A stretch of 64,000 bases of DNA from Hymenobacter sp. YC55 (GCF_029433095.1 NZ_JARNTX010000001.1:2170001-2234000), one strand, 5' to 3'. Numbered from the stretch's first letter, positions 24,050 through 33,795 are shown. A program made the numbers and translations. Notes: generated by a model from the letters alone, not told the origin.

Positions 24050-25603
24050 ATGGAAGCGACAAACGACATAGATAGTGGGTATTCACAGGTGCTCGGTGCA
24101 CCTGGTTCTTCGCCTACCTACTGGCTCACCCGCTTTGTACTACTGCGCCTGCTAGGGGTGCTTTACGCCATTGCCTTTCTGGTCGCTATCAATCAGCTGG
24201 TGCCGCTGATTGGTTCGCATGGGTTGCTACCGGTTGGCAGCTACCTTCGGCAGATCAGTGCAGCCTTGGGGTCCGAGGGAGCTGGTTTTCTGCGTTTGCC
24301 GTCGGTTTTCTGGCTCGGGCATTCCGACGCGGCCCTGCTCACGGTGGCCTGGCTGGGGTTTGCGCTTTCCTGCGTGGTGGTGGCGGGTTATGCCAACGCG
24401 CTGCTGCTGGCGGTGCTTTGGTTTTTGTATATGTCCATCGTGCACGTTGGGCAAGAGTGGTACGGGTACGGGTGGGAGATTCAGCTTACAGAAACTGGCT
24501 TTCTGGCCGTTTTCCTTTGCCCCCTGCTCGACTGGCGGCCGTTTCCTAAGTATGCGCCCCCGATGCCCATCATCGTGCTGTTTCGGTGGCTGACTTTCCG
24601 CATTATGCTCGGGGCCGGCCTGATCAAGGTCCGCGGGGACGAGGTATGGCGCAATAGCACCGCCCTCTACTATCACTTCGAAACGCAGCCTATTCCCGGG
24701 CCTTTGAGCCGGTGGTTTCATTTTCTACCGCGCACCGTTCTGCAAGTGGGCGTCTGGTTCAACTGGCTGGCCGAGCTGGCAGCGCCCTTCTTTGTGTTTG
24801 GGCCCCGGTTTGCCCGCCACCTGGCCGGGGTGATAATCGTGTTGTTTCAACTCAACATTATTCTCAGTGGCAATCTTTCCTTTTTGAACTGGCTGACCAT
24901 CGTGCCGGCGCTGGCTTGTTTTGATGACAACTTCTGGGTGAGGCTCCTCCCCCGCCAACTCGTGCGGAAGGCGCAGGCGGCCGCCGACCGCGCCGAAACC
25001 TCTAAACCCATGCAGACCACGGCCTGGGTTGTCACTGCCATCATCGGCCTGCTCAGCGTTCAGCCTACCCTCAACATGGTGTCGCCGGGGCAAATCATGA
25101 ATACCTCATTCGACCCGCTGGACTTGGTAAATACCTACGGCGCCTTCGGGAGCGTGGGCAAAGAGCGGTGGAACGTAGTTTTCGAGGGCACCGCGGACGA
25201 AGATTCCACCGATCAAGCCAACTGGCAGCCGTATATCTACAAGGGCTTGCCGGTCTTGCTTAACCAGCGGCCGCCCCAAGTAGCGCCCTACCAGCTGCGC
25301 CTGGACTGGCAAATGTGGTTTGCCGCCATGGCGACACCAGCTGAATATCCTTGGACGATAAACTTGGTTTCAAAGCTTTTGCACAACGACCCCGCGGCGG
25401 TGAGTTTGTTTGCCCGCAACCCCTTCCCCAACCAGCCGCCGCGCTACGTCCGGGCCGTGCGGTACCGATACATGTTTGCCCCGCCCGGTACTCCGCAAGG
25501 TCTGTATTGGCAGCGCCAGCGGGTGGACCTTTGGCTACCGCCCCTGTCGGCCAACGACCCGCGCCTGATAGAGTTTCTGAAAAGCGCCGGCTGGGCTCCG
25601 TAA
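24050..25603 (+). CDS. Lipase maturation factor (LMF1) family membrane protein
   Basis: The 517-residue protein has about seven membrane helices in residues 20-310, including the family-like segments RWLTFRIMLGAGLIKVRGDEVW and YYHFETQPIPGPLSRWFH. A soluble C-terminal domain follows, with the conserved YRYMFAPPGTPQGLYWQRQ near the end. Animal LMF1 helps lipase folding in the endoplasmic reticulum; the role of bacterial relatives is unknown. It stands alone between the usp gene and a converging secreted protein gene. Confidence 0.88.
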   Translation: MEATNDIDSGYSQVLGAPGSSPTYWLTRFVLLRLLGVLYAIAFLVAINQLVPLIGSHGLLPVGSYLRQISAALGSEGAGFLRLPSVFWLGHSDAALLTVAWLGFALSCVVVAGYANALLLAVLWFLYMSIVHVGQEWYGYGWEIQLTETGFLAVFLCPLLDWRPFPKYAPPMPIIVLFRWLTFRIMLGAGLIKVRGDEVWRNSTALYYHFETQPIPGPLSRWFHFLPRTVLQVGVWFNWLAELAAPFFVFGPRFARHLAGVIIVLFQLNIILSGNLSFLNWLTIVPALACFDDNFWVRLLPRQLVRKAQAAADRAETSKPMQTTAWVVTAIIGLLSVQPTLNMVSPGQIMNTSFDPLDLVNTYGAFGSVGKERWNVVFEGTADEDSTDQANWQPYIYKGLPVLLNQRPPQVAPYQLRLDWQMWFAAMATPAEYPWTINLVSKLLHNDPAAVSLFARNPFPNQPPRYVRAVRYRYMFAPPGTPQGLYWQRQRVDLWLPPLSANDPRLIEFLKSAGWAP

Positions 25604-25621
25604 GTTGACTGCTGCTACGTG

Positions 25622-28600
25622 CTACCGCGAAACAAGCACCCGCACTGTCTCGCGCTGGCCGCCCACGAGCAACGAGCAGGTATATAAACCCGCGGGTAGG
25701 TTGTGGCCGTGAAGCGATAATGCGTAGTGCTGGCCTTTGCGCACGGTGCCGTCGTACAGGATGGCCACCTGTTGGCCCAATTGATTGTAGACCTGCACCT
25801 GGGCGGCTCCGTCAAGCGCGGGCCGGAAGCTTACTGTGGCTGTGGCTGCCGCCGGGTTCGGGTAGACCGTCAATTTCTGCCGACTACTTGCTTCGCTCAC
25901 GGCCACCCGCGTTGCAGTGTCCAGTGGGCGCAGGAAGGCGTTGCTGGTTTGAGCGTATTTGATGGTGGCGAAGTCGAAAACTGGGGCGTGGCCAGTTGAG
26001 TTGCCGCTTACGTGGACGTTGCCGGCCGCATCTAGCTTAAGGTGGAGCGCCTGATCCATGCCGTTACCGGGGCCGTTGTAACGCGCCTCCCACAGTTGCG
26101 CACCAGTGGCGGCGTACTTGAGCGTAGCGTAGTCGGTGTTGCTACCGCTGCCGGTCGAGGCGCCCGTCACGTACACGTTGCCGGTGGCATCCGTGGCTAA
26201 GGCGGTAGCATAGTCGTCGCGGTTGGCGGGGCCGTTGTAGCGGGCTGCCCACTCCTGCTGGCCGCTGCTGCCGGTGTATTTCACCGTGGCATAGTCCCGG
26301 GTGTTATCGGCGTTGTACGATGCACCGGTCACGTACACGCTGCCGGCGGCGTCCACGGCTACTCCCGACGGTTCATCACGGCGGCTGTCAACGCCGTTGT
26401 AGCGCGCCGTCCACTGCGGCTGGCCGCTGGCGCCGTCGTACTTAATGGTTACATAGTCGTAGCCGTTGGTATCGGTCAGGGAGCGGCCCGTCACGTACAC
26501 GTGATTGGCAGCGTCCACGGTTAGGGCCGTAAGTCGGTCGTCGGAGGAAGTGGCCATTCCGGTATAGCTGGTTTTCCAGAGTTGCCCGCCGTTGCGGCCC
26601 GCGTACTTAACGGTGGCATAGCCGAAGCTGGAGTTGCTACTGCTGGCAGAAGAACCACCCACCAGCACGTCGCCGGCCGCATCCAGAGTCATGCTTAGTG
26701 CTATGTTTACGCTGCTTGGGGGGCCATTAAAAGATGCTACCCACAGCAGCGTTCCGTCGGCTGCGTATTTTCCAGTATCGAAGTCGGCGCCGGAAACATA
26801 CACGTTGCCCGCCGCGTCCGCCGCAATATCAACTACGGGAACGGCCATTAGTGGATCGGTAGGCACTTGCCAGAGCTGCTGCCCATTGGGTGAGTACTTG
26901 ACGATAAAAGAGCTACCGAAGTCGGAGCCGCAGATATAAACGTTGCCCGCCGCGTCCACAGCCAGGCTGGACCGCTCAACCCGAAACACGTTGGGACGGA
27001 AACGACGGCGCGCCTCCCAAAGCAGCTGCCCGCTAGGCGAATATTTGACGGTGAGGTAGGCCGTTTGCACTTGAAAGGCACCTCCTAGAAATAGGCTGTT
27101 ATTGCTGGTTCCCGTCACATACACGTTGCCTGCCGCATCTACGGCAAAGTCGGTTAGCAAATACGAGCCCATGCGAATACCGGAGTAAGTAGCCTGCCAA
27201 AGTACCTGGCCCGTAGCAGCGGCGTACTTGCCCACGGCATAGTCGAAATCGTTGGGGCTACGGCCCGCTGCATCACCAACCACGACTACGTTGCCGAGGC
27301 CATCTAGCGTCAGGTGGGTGGGCGCTTCGTCGCCGGGGGCGGGTCCGTGGTAACGGCTGGTCCAGCGCACCTGCCCCGCGGTGGAGTAGAGCACGGTAGC
27401 ATACTCGCTCTGGCCGCGGCCCGTAAACGAGCGGCCCGTTACGGCCACGTTGCCTTCCCCATCAATGGCCACATCCCGCGCTTCCTCGTAGCCACCGTCC
27501 GGGCCGTTGTACTGGGCTTGCCAGAGCGGTTGCCCACTGCCAGCAGCGTATTTGTACGTGACATAATCCCAGTTGCCGCGGGTGGTTTCAGCATAGCCGG
27601 TCACCACCACGTTGCCTGCCGCGTCCAGAGTTAGGGCAGTGGCTTCGTCGTAGCCGCCGGCGGCTCCCTCGAAATGCTGCACCCACTCCTGCTGCCCACT
27701 GGAGGCGTAGCGCACGGTGGCGTAGTCGTAGCTGCGGCCGTTGTCGGAGGTGCCTGTCACGGTCACGTGGCCGGTGGCATCCACGGCCAAGTCGCGCACC
27801 AGGTCGTAGCTGTTGGCGGGGGCGTTGTAGAAAGCAGCCCACTGCAACTGACCGGTTGTGGCGTCGTATTTGAGCGTGGCATAGTCGCTTTGGGTGCTGG
27901 TGTAGGTTGTGCCGGTCACGTACACGTGGCCGGTGGCATCTACGGCTACACTGGTGGGCAAATCATCCCCGCTAGTCGCGCCGTTGTACTGCGCTTGCCA
28001 GAGCAATTGGCCGCTGGCCGAGTAGCGGACCGTGGCGTAATCGTAGCGGTTGCTGCCTTGGTAGGAAGTACCGGTCACAACTACGTTGCCTGCCGCATCT
28101 ACGGCCACGCTACTAGCCAAATCATCCTGATTATCAGGCCCGTTGTAGCGCGCTTCCCACAGCTGCTGGCCGCGGGCCGAGTATTTCACGGTCAGGTAAT
28201 CATAAAGTGTGCTGCCGTACGATGAACCCGTCACCACCACGTTACCGTCTCGGTCCACGGCCAAGCTCGTCGGCACCCTATCGTTGAAACCACTGTAGAC
28301 AGCTTCCCACAGCTGGCGGCCGCTACCACCGTCGTACTTAATGGTGACGTAAGTATAGCTGGTAGAGCGGAAAGCATAGCCTGTTACGTACACATTGCCC
28401 GCCGAATCGGTTGCCGTTGCCGTTACTTTATCGTAGCTGTTTTCTGCCCAATTATAGCGCGCTAGCCACGCTTCACTGACGAGGCCGGAACTCAGGGCGC
28501 GGCCATTGGCTTCGGCTGGCGTGCTGGAAAGTCGTTTGCCCGTTTGTGTTCGGCTGGTTCTCGGGTCCGCGGCGGTCTGGTCGGGCAGGCTGTGGTGCAA

Positions 28601-28762
28601 TGCGTGAGCTCCGGCGGGCAAGCGAAGATCTGGCAGTAGAGAAGTTTGTGGGGGCCGAGTTTTATCCTTAGCCTGAAGGGGGAAATTCTGCGCCTGGGTG
28701 GAGGGCAGACAAAGAAGTACGCTGGCTACCAAAGGCAGCAAACGCATGCAAGCTGGTTTCAT
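25622..28762 (-). CDS. Large secreted SBBP-repeat protein with T9SS sorting domain
   Basis: The 1046-residue protein starts with a signal peptide ending about TQA-Q (residue 25; M6 is an alternative start). From about residue 95 to 960 it carries 16 recognisable copies of a roughly 50-residue SBBP/beta-propeller-like repeat. Each has a core like VAVDAAGNVYVTG followed by DYATVKY and LWEARYNGP. A Por secretion C-terminal domain closes the protein (about 970-1046: LTVYPNPAAATATVSF to NLPAGLYTCSLL), so export by the type IX system is expected. Function is unknown; a surface beta-propeller or adhesin is plausible. It converges with the LMF gene at 18 bases. Confidence 0.92.
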   Translation of the reverse strand: MKPACMRLLPLVASVLLCLPSTQAQNFPLQAKDKTRPPQTSLLPDLRLPAGAHALHHSLPDQTAADPRTSRTQTGKRLSSTPAEANGRALSSGLVSEAWLARYNWAENSYDKVTATATDSAGNVYVTGYAFRSTSYTYVTIKYDGGSGRQLWEAVYSGFNDRVPTSLAVDRDGNVVVTGSSYGSTLYDYLTVKYSARGQQLWEARYNGPDNQDDLASSVAVDAAGNVVVTGTSYQGSNRYDYATVRYSASGQLLWQAQYNGATSGDDLPTSVAVDATGHVYVTGTTYTSTQSDYATLKYDATTGQLQWAAFYNAPANSYDLVRDLAVDATGHVTVTGTSDNGRSYDYATVRYASSGQQEWVQHFEGAAGGYDEATALTLDAAGNVVVTGYAETTRGNWDYVTYKYAAGSGQPLWQAQYNGPDGGYEEARDVAIDGEGNVAVTGRSFTGRGQSEYATVLYSTAGQVRWTSRYHGPAPGDEAPTHLTLDGLGNVVVVGDAAGRSPNDFDYAVGKYAAATGQVLWQATYSGIRMGSYLLTDFAVDAAGNVYVTGTSNNSLFLGGAFQVQTAYLTVKYSPSGQLLWEARRRFRPNVFRVERSSLAVDAAGNVYICGSDFGSSFIVKYSPNGQQLWQVPTDPLMAVPVVDIAADAAGNVYVSGADFDTGKYAADGTLLWVASFNGPPSSVNIALSMTLDAAGDVLVGGSSASSSNSSFGYATVKYAGRNGGQLWKTSYTGMATSSDDRLTALTVDAANHVYVTGRSLTDTNGYDYVTIKYDGASGQPQWTARYNGVDSRRDEPSGVAVDAAGSVYVTGASYNADNTRDYATVKYTGSSGQQEWAARYNGPANRDDYATALATDATGNVYVTGASTGSGSNTDYATLKYAATGAQLWEARYNGPGNGMDQALHLKLDAAGNVHVSGNSTGHAPVFDFATIKYAQTSNAFLRPLDTATRVAVSEASSRQKLTVYPNPAAATATVSFRPALDGAAQVQVYNQLGQQVAILYDGTVRKGQHYALSLHGHNLPAGLYTCSLLVGGQRETVRVLVSR

Positions 28763-29026
28763 GGCCTAATAGCTTAGAAAAAAGCGGCAACAGATGGCAG
28801 GCAGGACCTGCAAACAACGAGGAAGTAAACTCCGCGTGGGAGTGCTGCCGGCCAGCGCTTCGCGCTAGGCACCTGATTTCACTGGCAGGGCTGAGCAGCT
28901 GAGTAGAATATAGAAAGTAGTGAATAAACATGGTACCAAGCAAGACCTAGGCCACACAAAACTTGCGTTGCATCAGGTCAAGAGCATTACACCCAACCAT
29001 ACGCCTGATTATTCGGTTAGCAGACC

Positions 29027-29923
29027 ATGGAATCACCGCAGTTGCCCACCTTCGGCTTCAATGCCTACCCCCAAACAACGGAGCCCGCTGTCCGCGAGCT
29101 GCCCACGGAAGCCCTGGAACAACTTGTATTGTATCGGCGCGAGGAGCGGTTTGCCACTTGTCGGCAGCACATCGAGTTGCACCGCCGGGCGTTCTACAAG
29201 CTCTCCTTGTTCGGGGAAGGCGGGGGCACGTTCACCCTCGACGACGATGTCATTACGGTCGCGCCACGGTCCATTCTGCTCGTGAAGCCGAACACCGCCT
29301 TGAGCTGGCGCTTGCACGGAGGCCCGCAGACGGGCCTGTACGGCTTTTTCTCTCCCGATTTCTACAATGCCGGCCTACTACCAGCCTACCAGATTGAGGC
29401 GGTGCTGGCGGGTGGCGCGCCCTACGTATACCACGCCTGCACCCCCACCGAGTACGCTGCGCTTCAGCTCAGCGGCGAGCAGCTCTACACCCAGCAACAG
29501 CACCTCGAAAAAGCCCGCCTCTACCTGCGCCTGCTGCTCACCGATATTCGCAACTGGGAAAAACCCACTGCTGCCGCTTCACACACAGCGCCGGTTGTGC
29601 AGCAATTTTTGCAGCTCATCGAAGTGCGCCTAGCAACCCACGAGCCCGCGCTAGCCCTGGATGCCTACGCCGATGCGCTCTGCGTCGATGCCAAGTACCT
29701 GAGTGCGCTGTGCCGCAAAGCCACCGGCAAAAGTGCGGCTCGCCTGCTCAAGGAAAAGGTAACCACGGAAGCCAAAGTGCTGCTGACCGGCACGCAGCTC
29801 CCCATCAGCGACATTGCCTATCAGCTGGCATTTTATGATGTGGCCCACTTCTCGCGCTGGTTCAAGCAGGAAGTCAACCAAACGCCCTCGGCGTACCGGG
29901 CGCAGTTTACGGGGTACAAATAG
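29027..29923 (+). CDS. AraC family transcriptional regulator
   Basis: The 298-residue protein has an N-terminal cupin-like ligand-binding domain (about 20-160) and a C-terminal AraC HTH (about 195-295) with the second-helix signature ISDIAYQLAFYDVAHFSRWFKQEVNQTPSAYR. It is transcribed toward a PRISE-type reductase gene 128 bases away and probably controls it. No inducer can be named. Confidence 0.92.
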   Translation: MESPQLPTFGFNAYPQTTEPAVRELPTEALEQLVLYRREERFATCRQHIELHRRAFYKLSLFGEGGGTFTLDDDVITVAPRSILLVKPNTALSWRLHGGPQTGLYGFFSPDFYNAGLLPAYQIEAVLAGGAPYVYHACTPTEYAALQLSGEQLYTQQQHLEKARLYLRLLLTDIRNWEKPTAAASHTAPVVQQFLQLIEVRLATHEPALALDAYADALCVDAKYLSALCRKATGKSAARLLKEKVTTEAKVLLTGTQLPISDIAYQLAFYDVAHFSRWFKQEVNQTPSAYRAQFTGYK

Positions 29924-30051
29924 TTCGGCGATTTGTACAAAGCGCAGCGTGGGCGGGTACCTAGCTTTGCCCCTAGGCTCCCCACAAGGGGAGTCACTGG
30001 GAAGTAGCGGCTAAATGCTACCCCTGGTTTTGCTTTCCCGTACACCTCCTC

Positions 30052-31119
30052 ATGGATAAAATTGCTTTAATTGTTGGTGCCAGCGGTATTGTTGGCAGCA
30101 ACTTGGCCAAAGAACTGCTGGCCACTGGCTGGACCACGTACGGTCTGGCCCGCAACCCCAAAACCGATATAGCCGGCTTGCACCCCGTAGCTGCCGACCT
30201 GCTTCACCCCGAAACCCTGGCTGCCGCCCTAGCCGACGTGGCGCCCACCCACATCTTCCTGACCAGCTGGATGCGCCAAGAAACCGAAGCCGAAAACATT
30301 CGCGTGAACGGTGCCATGGTGCGCAACCTGCTCGCGGCCCTGTCGCCCAAGCACTCGGTGCAGCACGTAGCCCTGGTCACGGGCCTCAAGCACTACCTCG
30401 GGCCGTTTGATTCCTACGCCCGGGGTGGCTCCTTGCCGGCTACTCCATTGCGGGAAGAGCAGCCCCGCCTCGACCTCGAAAACTTCTATTACGCCCAGGA
30501 AGACGAAGTTTTTGCCGCGGCCGCGCGCGACGGCTTCAGCTGGAGCATTCACCGCCCGCATACCATTATCGGCCAGGCCGTGGGCAACCTCATGAACATG
30601 GGCACCACGCTGGCCGTGTACGCCAGCCTTTGCAAGGAAACCGGCCAACCTTTCCGCTGGCCGGGCTCGGAAGCGCAGTGGAACGGCCTTTCCGACGTAA
30701 CCGATGCCCGCGTGCTTGCCAAGCAACTGGCCTGGGCCGCCACGACGGAAGCAGCCCGTAATCAGGCGTTCAACATCACCAACGGCGACTATTTCCGCTG
30801 GAGCTGGCTGTGGCCGCGGCTAGCCGACTGGTTTGGTGTTGAGTGGGAAGGCTACGACGGCACGGTGCACCCGCTGGAAGCAGAGCTAGCCGACGCTGCC
30901 GACCGCTGGCGCGACCTAGCCACCCGGCACCAACTAGCCGTAACTGACCTAAACAAGTTGGCTTCGCCCTGGCACACCGACCTGGACCTGGGCCGCCCAA
31001 TTGAAGTAATGACCGATATGTCGAAAAGCCGCCAGTTGGGCTTCATGGTATATCAGCGCACCGAAGATTCGTTTTTCGACCTGTTTGCGCAGCTGCGGGC
31101 GGATCGGCTGATTCCGTAA
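30052..31119 (+). CDS. PRISE-like SDR reductase (progesterone 5-beta-reductase / iridoid synthase type)
   Basis: The 355-residue protein begins with the NAD(P) motif IALIVGASGIVGSNLAKELL (GxxGxxG). It matches extended SDRs of the PRISE group: THIFLTSWMRQETEAENIRVN, the ALVTGLKHYLGPF segment where Lys replaces the classical active-site layout, and SWSIHRPHTIIGQAVGNLMNMG. These enzymes reduce conjugated enones. Bacterial members reduce diverse small enones, so the plant substrate names should not be carried over. It lies between the AraC regulator and a terminator. Confidence 0.87.
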   Translation: MDKIALIVGASGIVGSNLAKELLATGWTTYGLARNPKTDIAGLHPVAADLLHPETLAAALADVAPTHIFLTSWMRQETEAENIRVNGAMVRNLLAALSPKHSVQHVALVTGLKHYLGPFDSYARGGSLPATPLREEQPRLDLENFYYAQEDEVFAAAARDGFSWSIHRPHTIIGQAVGNLMNMGTTLAVYASLCKETGQPFRWPGSEAQWNGLSDVTDARVLAKQLAWAATTEAARNQAFNITNGDYFRWSWLWPRLADWFGVEWEGYDGTVHPLEAELADAADRWRDLATRHQLAVTDLNKLASPWHTDLDLGRPIEVMTDMSKSRQLGFMVYQRTEDSFFDLFAQLRADRLIP

Positions 31120-31197
31120 GCGGCTCCCGCGGGGCTGCCAACTGACCTACAGGCGGCCCCGCAAGACCTATTCTTTTCTAACGCAACTTCTCTTTCA

Positions 31198-31238
31198 GCA
31201 AAGGCCCTTACTGTTACCGGTTAGGGCCTTTGCATTTT
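31198..31238 (+). terminator. Hairpin terminator after the PRISE-like gene
   Basis: The perfect arms GCAAAGGCCCT (31198-31208) and AGGGCCTTTGC (31223-31233) are followed by ATTTTTC. It ends just before the EthD gene, separating the two units. Confidence 0.85.
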
Positions 31239-31253
31239 TCTTGTTTGTTTCTT

Positions 31254-32276
31254 ATGTCTACGCAGCCGGGCAATCTTAGCAACAACGATTCACGGGCCGA
31301 TAACCGCCACCGCCCGCCGGAGCGCACGTCCTACCGCACTACCACGGAGCCGCTTATCGTCACGCCAACTTTTCTTACGCGCGCCGATGCCACGCCGCGC
31401 TCCCTGCGCCCCCTCGACCAGGGCTTCACCACCAGCCGTACCGGCGAGGCGCTGGAAAACCCCGATACCGAGCCAGCTGAAATTGCTCTGGAAGTCAACC
31501 CCAATCTAGCCTTCGAGCATTGGGATGAATACTGGCGCAAGGTGCACGGCCCCAAGTTTGCCTACGAAGAGCCGGGCAGCACCTCGGAGCCCGTGCTGCG
31601 CTACGACCAAGTGCACCGCATTGCAGGCGGGCCCTCGTCTTACTTCCACCCTCCCTACCAGGCCATGACACAGGCAAACGGCAAGCTCGTAGCCGATCCT
31701 CATGCCCACGTGCCGGCTTATGAGCGCCCGCGCTGGGATGGGTTTGCGTATATCGCCTACGCCGCGCAGGCCGACATCGAGCGGGTGCTTAAGCAAGAGC
31801 AGTACGATAAGCGCATTGCCGCCGACGAGCAAGTAGCGTTTCGGATGGTTACGCGCTCCATCACTCGCGAGTACATTTTGCTGCCCAGCGCCCAGCACCG
31901 CGACCCAATCAGCTTGGTTAAGATTCATTACCGGCGCCCCGAGCTTACCCGCGAGGCGTTCCAGGAGCAACTGCTCCGGCAGCATGCGCCGCTGGTGCTC
32001 GCCCAGCCGGCCACCCACCAGTACGTGCGCCGCTACGCCCAGCTACACAACATCGGCTCGACCCAACACGACCCGGAAGGCAGCCTGATGGATGCCATTT
32101 CGGTGCTGGCCTTTGCTTCCCTCAACGACGTGGAAGACTACTTGGTGAGCGACGATTACCGCGCCATTGCCGCCCACGAAGCCACTTTCACGGACGTGGC
32201 GCAGTCAGAGTACTGGACTGGCCTCAACTACAGTGTTATCAATCGGCTCTTGCCCGAACTGGCCACCAAGTACTAG
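31254..32276 (+). CDS. EthD-domain (dimeric alpha/beta barrel) protein
   Basis: The 340-residue protein (ATG at 31254, after the terminator) has a disordered N-terminus followed by two dimeric alpha/beta barrel modules: one around residues 90-220 (FEHWDEYWRKVHGPKFAYEEPG, RWDGFAYIAYAAQADIERVL) and one around 230-330 (LVKIHYRRPELTREAFQEQLLRQHAPL, LAFASLNDVEDYLVSDDYRA). The HGP and RQHAPL signatures are typical of EthD. Such proteins take part in degradation of xenobiotic or polyketide-like compounds, or only bind products. It follows the AraC/PRISE pair and precedes a RidA-like gene. Confidence 0.82.
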   Translation: MSTQPGNLSNNDSRADNRHRPPERTSYRTTTEPLIVTPTFLTRADATPRSLRPLDQGFTTSRTGEALENPDTEPAEIALEVNPNLAFEHWDEYWRKVHGPKFAYEEPGSTSEPVLRYDQVHRIAGGPSSYFHPPYQAMTQANGKLVADPHAHVPAYERPRWDGFAYIAYAAQADIERVLKQEQYDKRIAADEQVAFRMVTRSITREYILLPSAQHRDPISLVKIHYRRPELTREAFQEQLLRQHAPLVLAQPATHQYVRRYAQLHNIGSTQHDPEGSLMDAISVLAFASLNDVEDYLVSDDYRAIAAHEATFTDVAQSEYWTGLNYSVINRLLPELATKY

Positions 32277-32453
32277 AGCAAGCATGCGAAACGGCCAAGC
32301 AGTCTTGCCTATGTAGCAGAACCTAGCGAGCACCCAGTACAGCCGGCACCAGCTATTAAACTAGCAGCCGGTAAGCAACTAAGCGAGGCGGTAGCTAGCG
32401 GGAAGGCAGAGCATTTTAAGTAAGTTGAAGCTTCTTTTGCTCTTCAACTGCCC

Positions 32454-32939
32454 ATGATAAAGCTTCTTTTTTCCAGCGGCCTGTGGCTGTTAGCTACCGC
32501 CGCGGCTGCCCAGACCCGGCCGGCCCCCGTCACGTTTCTTAATCCGGCAACGGTGGCTCCGGCCAAAGGCTACTCGCACGCGGCGCAGGTGGATTTGGGG
32601 CCCTCTACCATGCTGATCATCTCCGGCCAAGTAGCTCTTGATGCGCAGGATGTCGTGGTCGGGCCGGGCAACATGGGGAAGCAGGCCGAGCAGGCTTTTG
32701 CCAACCTGAAAGCCATTGTGGAAGCCGCCGGCGGCACCATGCGCGATGTTGTGAAACTCTCGTATTTTTTGCTTGATGTTTCGCAGTTGCCCGCCGTACG
32801 AACCGCCCGGGACCGGTATATCAACACGGCCACTCCACCGGCCAGCACGGCCGTGCAGGTCAGCAAGCTTTTCCGCGAAGATCTATTGATCGAGATTGAA
32901 GCCACAGCCATTATACCCAAAAAGCCAGGCAGCCGTTAA
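32454..32939 (+). CDS. RidA/YjgF family protein with signal peptide
   Basis: The 161-residue protein starts with a clear signal peptide (LLFSSGLWLLATAAAAQ), followed by a complete RidA domain: YSHAAQV, IISGQVALD, QAEQAFANLKAIVEAAGGT, VVKLSYFLLD, and the catalytic-site Arg region ARDRYINTATPPASTAVQV. Cytoplasmic RidA hydrolyses reactive enamines/imines; this one is predicted to work in the periplasm. It is transcribed separately from the EthD gene, with about 180 bases between them. Confidence 0.9.
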   Translation: MIKLLFSSGLWLLATAAAAQTRPAPVTFLNPATVAPAKGYSHAAQVDLGPSTMLIISGQVALDAQDVVVGPGNMGKQAEQAFANLKAIVEAAGGTMRDVVKLSYFLLDVSQLPAVRTARDRYINTATPPASTAVQVSKLFREDLLIEIEATAIIPKKPGSR

Positions 32940-33120
32940 CTGCTCCACAAGCTATACGCGGCCTGTTTTGCAAAGTAGTTTGGGTGGCTCGCACTAAAGC
33001 AGGCGTGTAGTATCTTCAGCTTTCCGGCTGCAATTCACTTCTCTAGCTACCTGAGCGTTGGCAGCGCGGCTTCTACTCATGTAAGGCCAAGGCGCGCAGG
33101 TGCGTTCGATAGACTTGTGT

Positions 33121-33675
33121 ATGGATACGTTCAAAGCTCTTTACTCCAACTCTATCACCCTGCACCTCATCAACGAGGACAACCTGGCGCAAGTCGATTC
33201 CTTGTTTCAGGGATTTGCCGACTCAGCGGACATGCTGGCTGAGCTCCACGAAAATTATTTGCCTGAATACCGCCGCGGCCGCCGCATAAACTATGGCTTC
33301 TATTCGATGCTAGGTTCCGAGTTGGCCGGTATGACCTTACTAAGCATCGACAGCTGGGAAGAGCGTGCCGGCTCGACCGGAGCCGACATCTTCGAGCACA
33401 TGCGCGGCCGGGGCATAACGCCGGGCAGCAAGCCGCACCTGTTCTACCTGGCGTTCGAACTGCTAGGCCTCAACCGCGTGGCCACCGGCCACCGAGTGTC
33501 TAACCTGTCGTCGAAGCGTTCCATTGCCAAAACGCCGGGGTTTCAATTCGAGGGCATTATGCGCGAGTCGGGCGTAAACGAGCAAGGCGAGTTCGAGGAC
33601 GAAATGCTGTACGCCATCCTGCGCCGCGATTGGCTGGAGCTCTACGACAAGTCGCAGGTGCAGATAATTTACTAA
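33121..33675 (+). CDS. GNAT-like acetyltransferase
   Basis: The 184-residue protein, counted from the ATG at 33121, resembles RimJ/RimL-type GNAT acetyltransferases: SITLHLINEDNLAQVDSLF at the N-terminus, YGFYSMLGSELAGMTLLSIDSW as the central strands, and LGLNRVATGHRVSNLSSKRSIAKTPGFQFEGIMRE, the usual acceptor-side helix and strand with N in the final motif. The acetyl-CoA pyrophosphate loop (R/Q-x-x-G-x-G/A) is not clearly conserved (RGRGITPGSK). Activity and substrate are uncertain. Confidence 0.72.
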   Translation: MDTFKALYSNSITLHLINEDNLAQVDSLFQGFADSADMLAELHENYLPEYRRGRRINYGFYSMLGSELAGMTLLSIDSWEERAGSTGADIFEHMRGRGITPGSKPHLFYLAFELLGLNRVATGHRVSNLSSKRSIAKTPGFQFEGIMRESGVNEQGEFEDEMLYAILRRDWLELYDKSQVQIIY

Positions 33676-33785
33676 TCGTAGAAAGAGTTTTTCTACTGAC
33701 TTGAGCTGTCAGGATGCTACTCCTTTGCTCTTACTACCACGTGGTCAATGTTGGGTTGTAAATGAAAAACGCTAGACGTTTAACA

Positions 33786-33795
33786 CAAACGTTTG
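33786..33795. promoter_or_regulatory. LacI-type operator-like palindrome (distal, susC)
   Basis: CAAACGTTTG is a perfect palindrome with the central CG and flanking AA/TT of LacI-family operators (AAnCGnTT). It is followed by CG, giving a TTTGCG end like the proximal site. Confidence 0.4.

Noticed and set aside
28870..29012. ACCTGATTTCA, ATCAGGT and CCTGATT half-sites near the AraC gene
   Set aside because: No pair has the N4 spacing with a matching second half; they look like chance half-sites.
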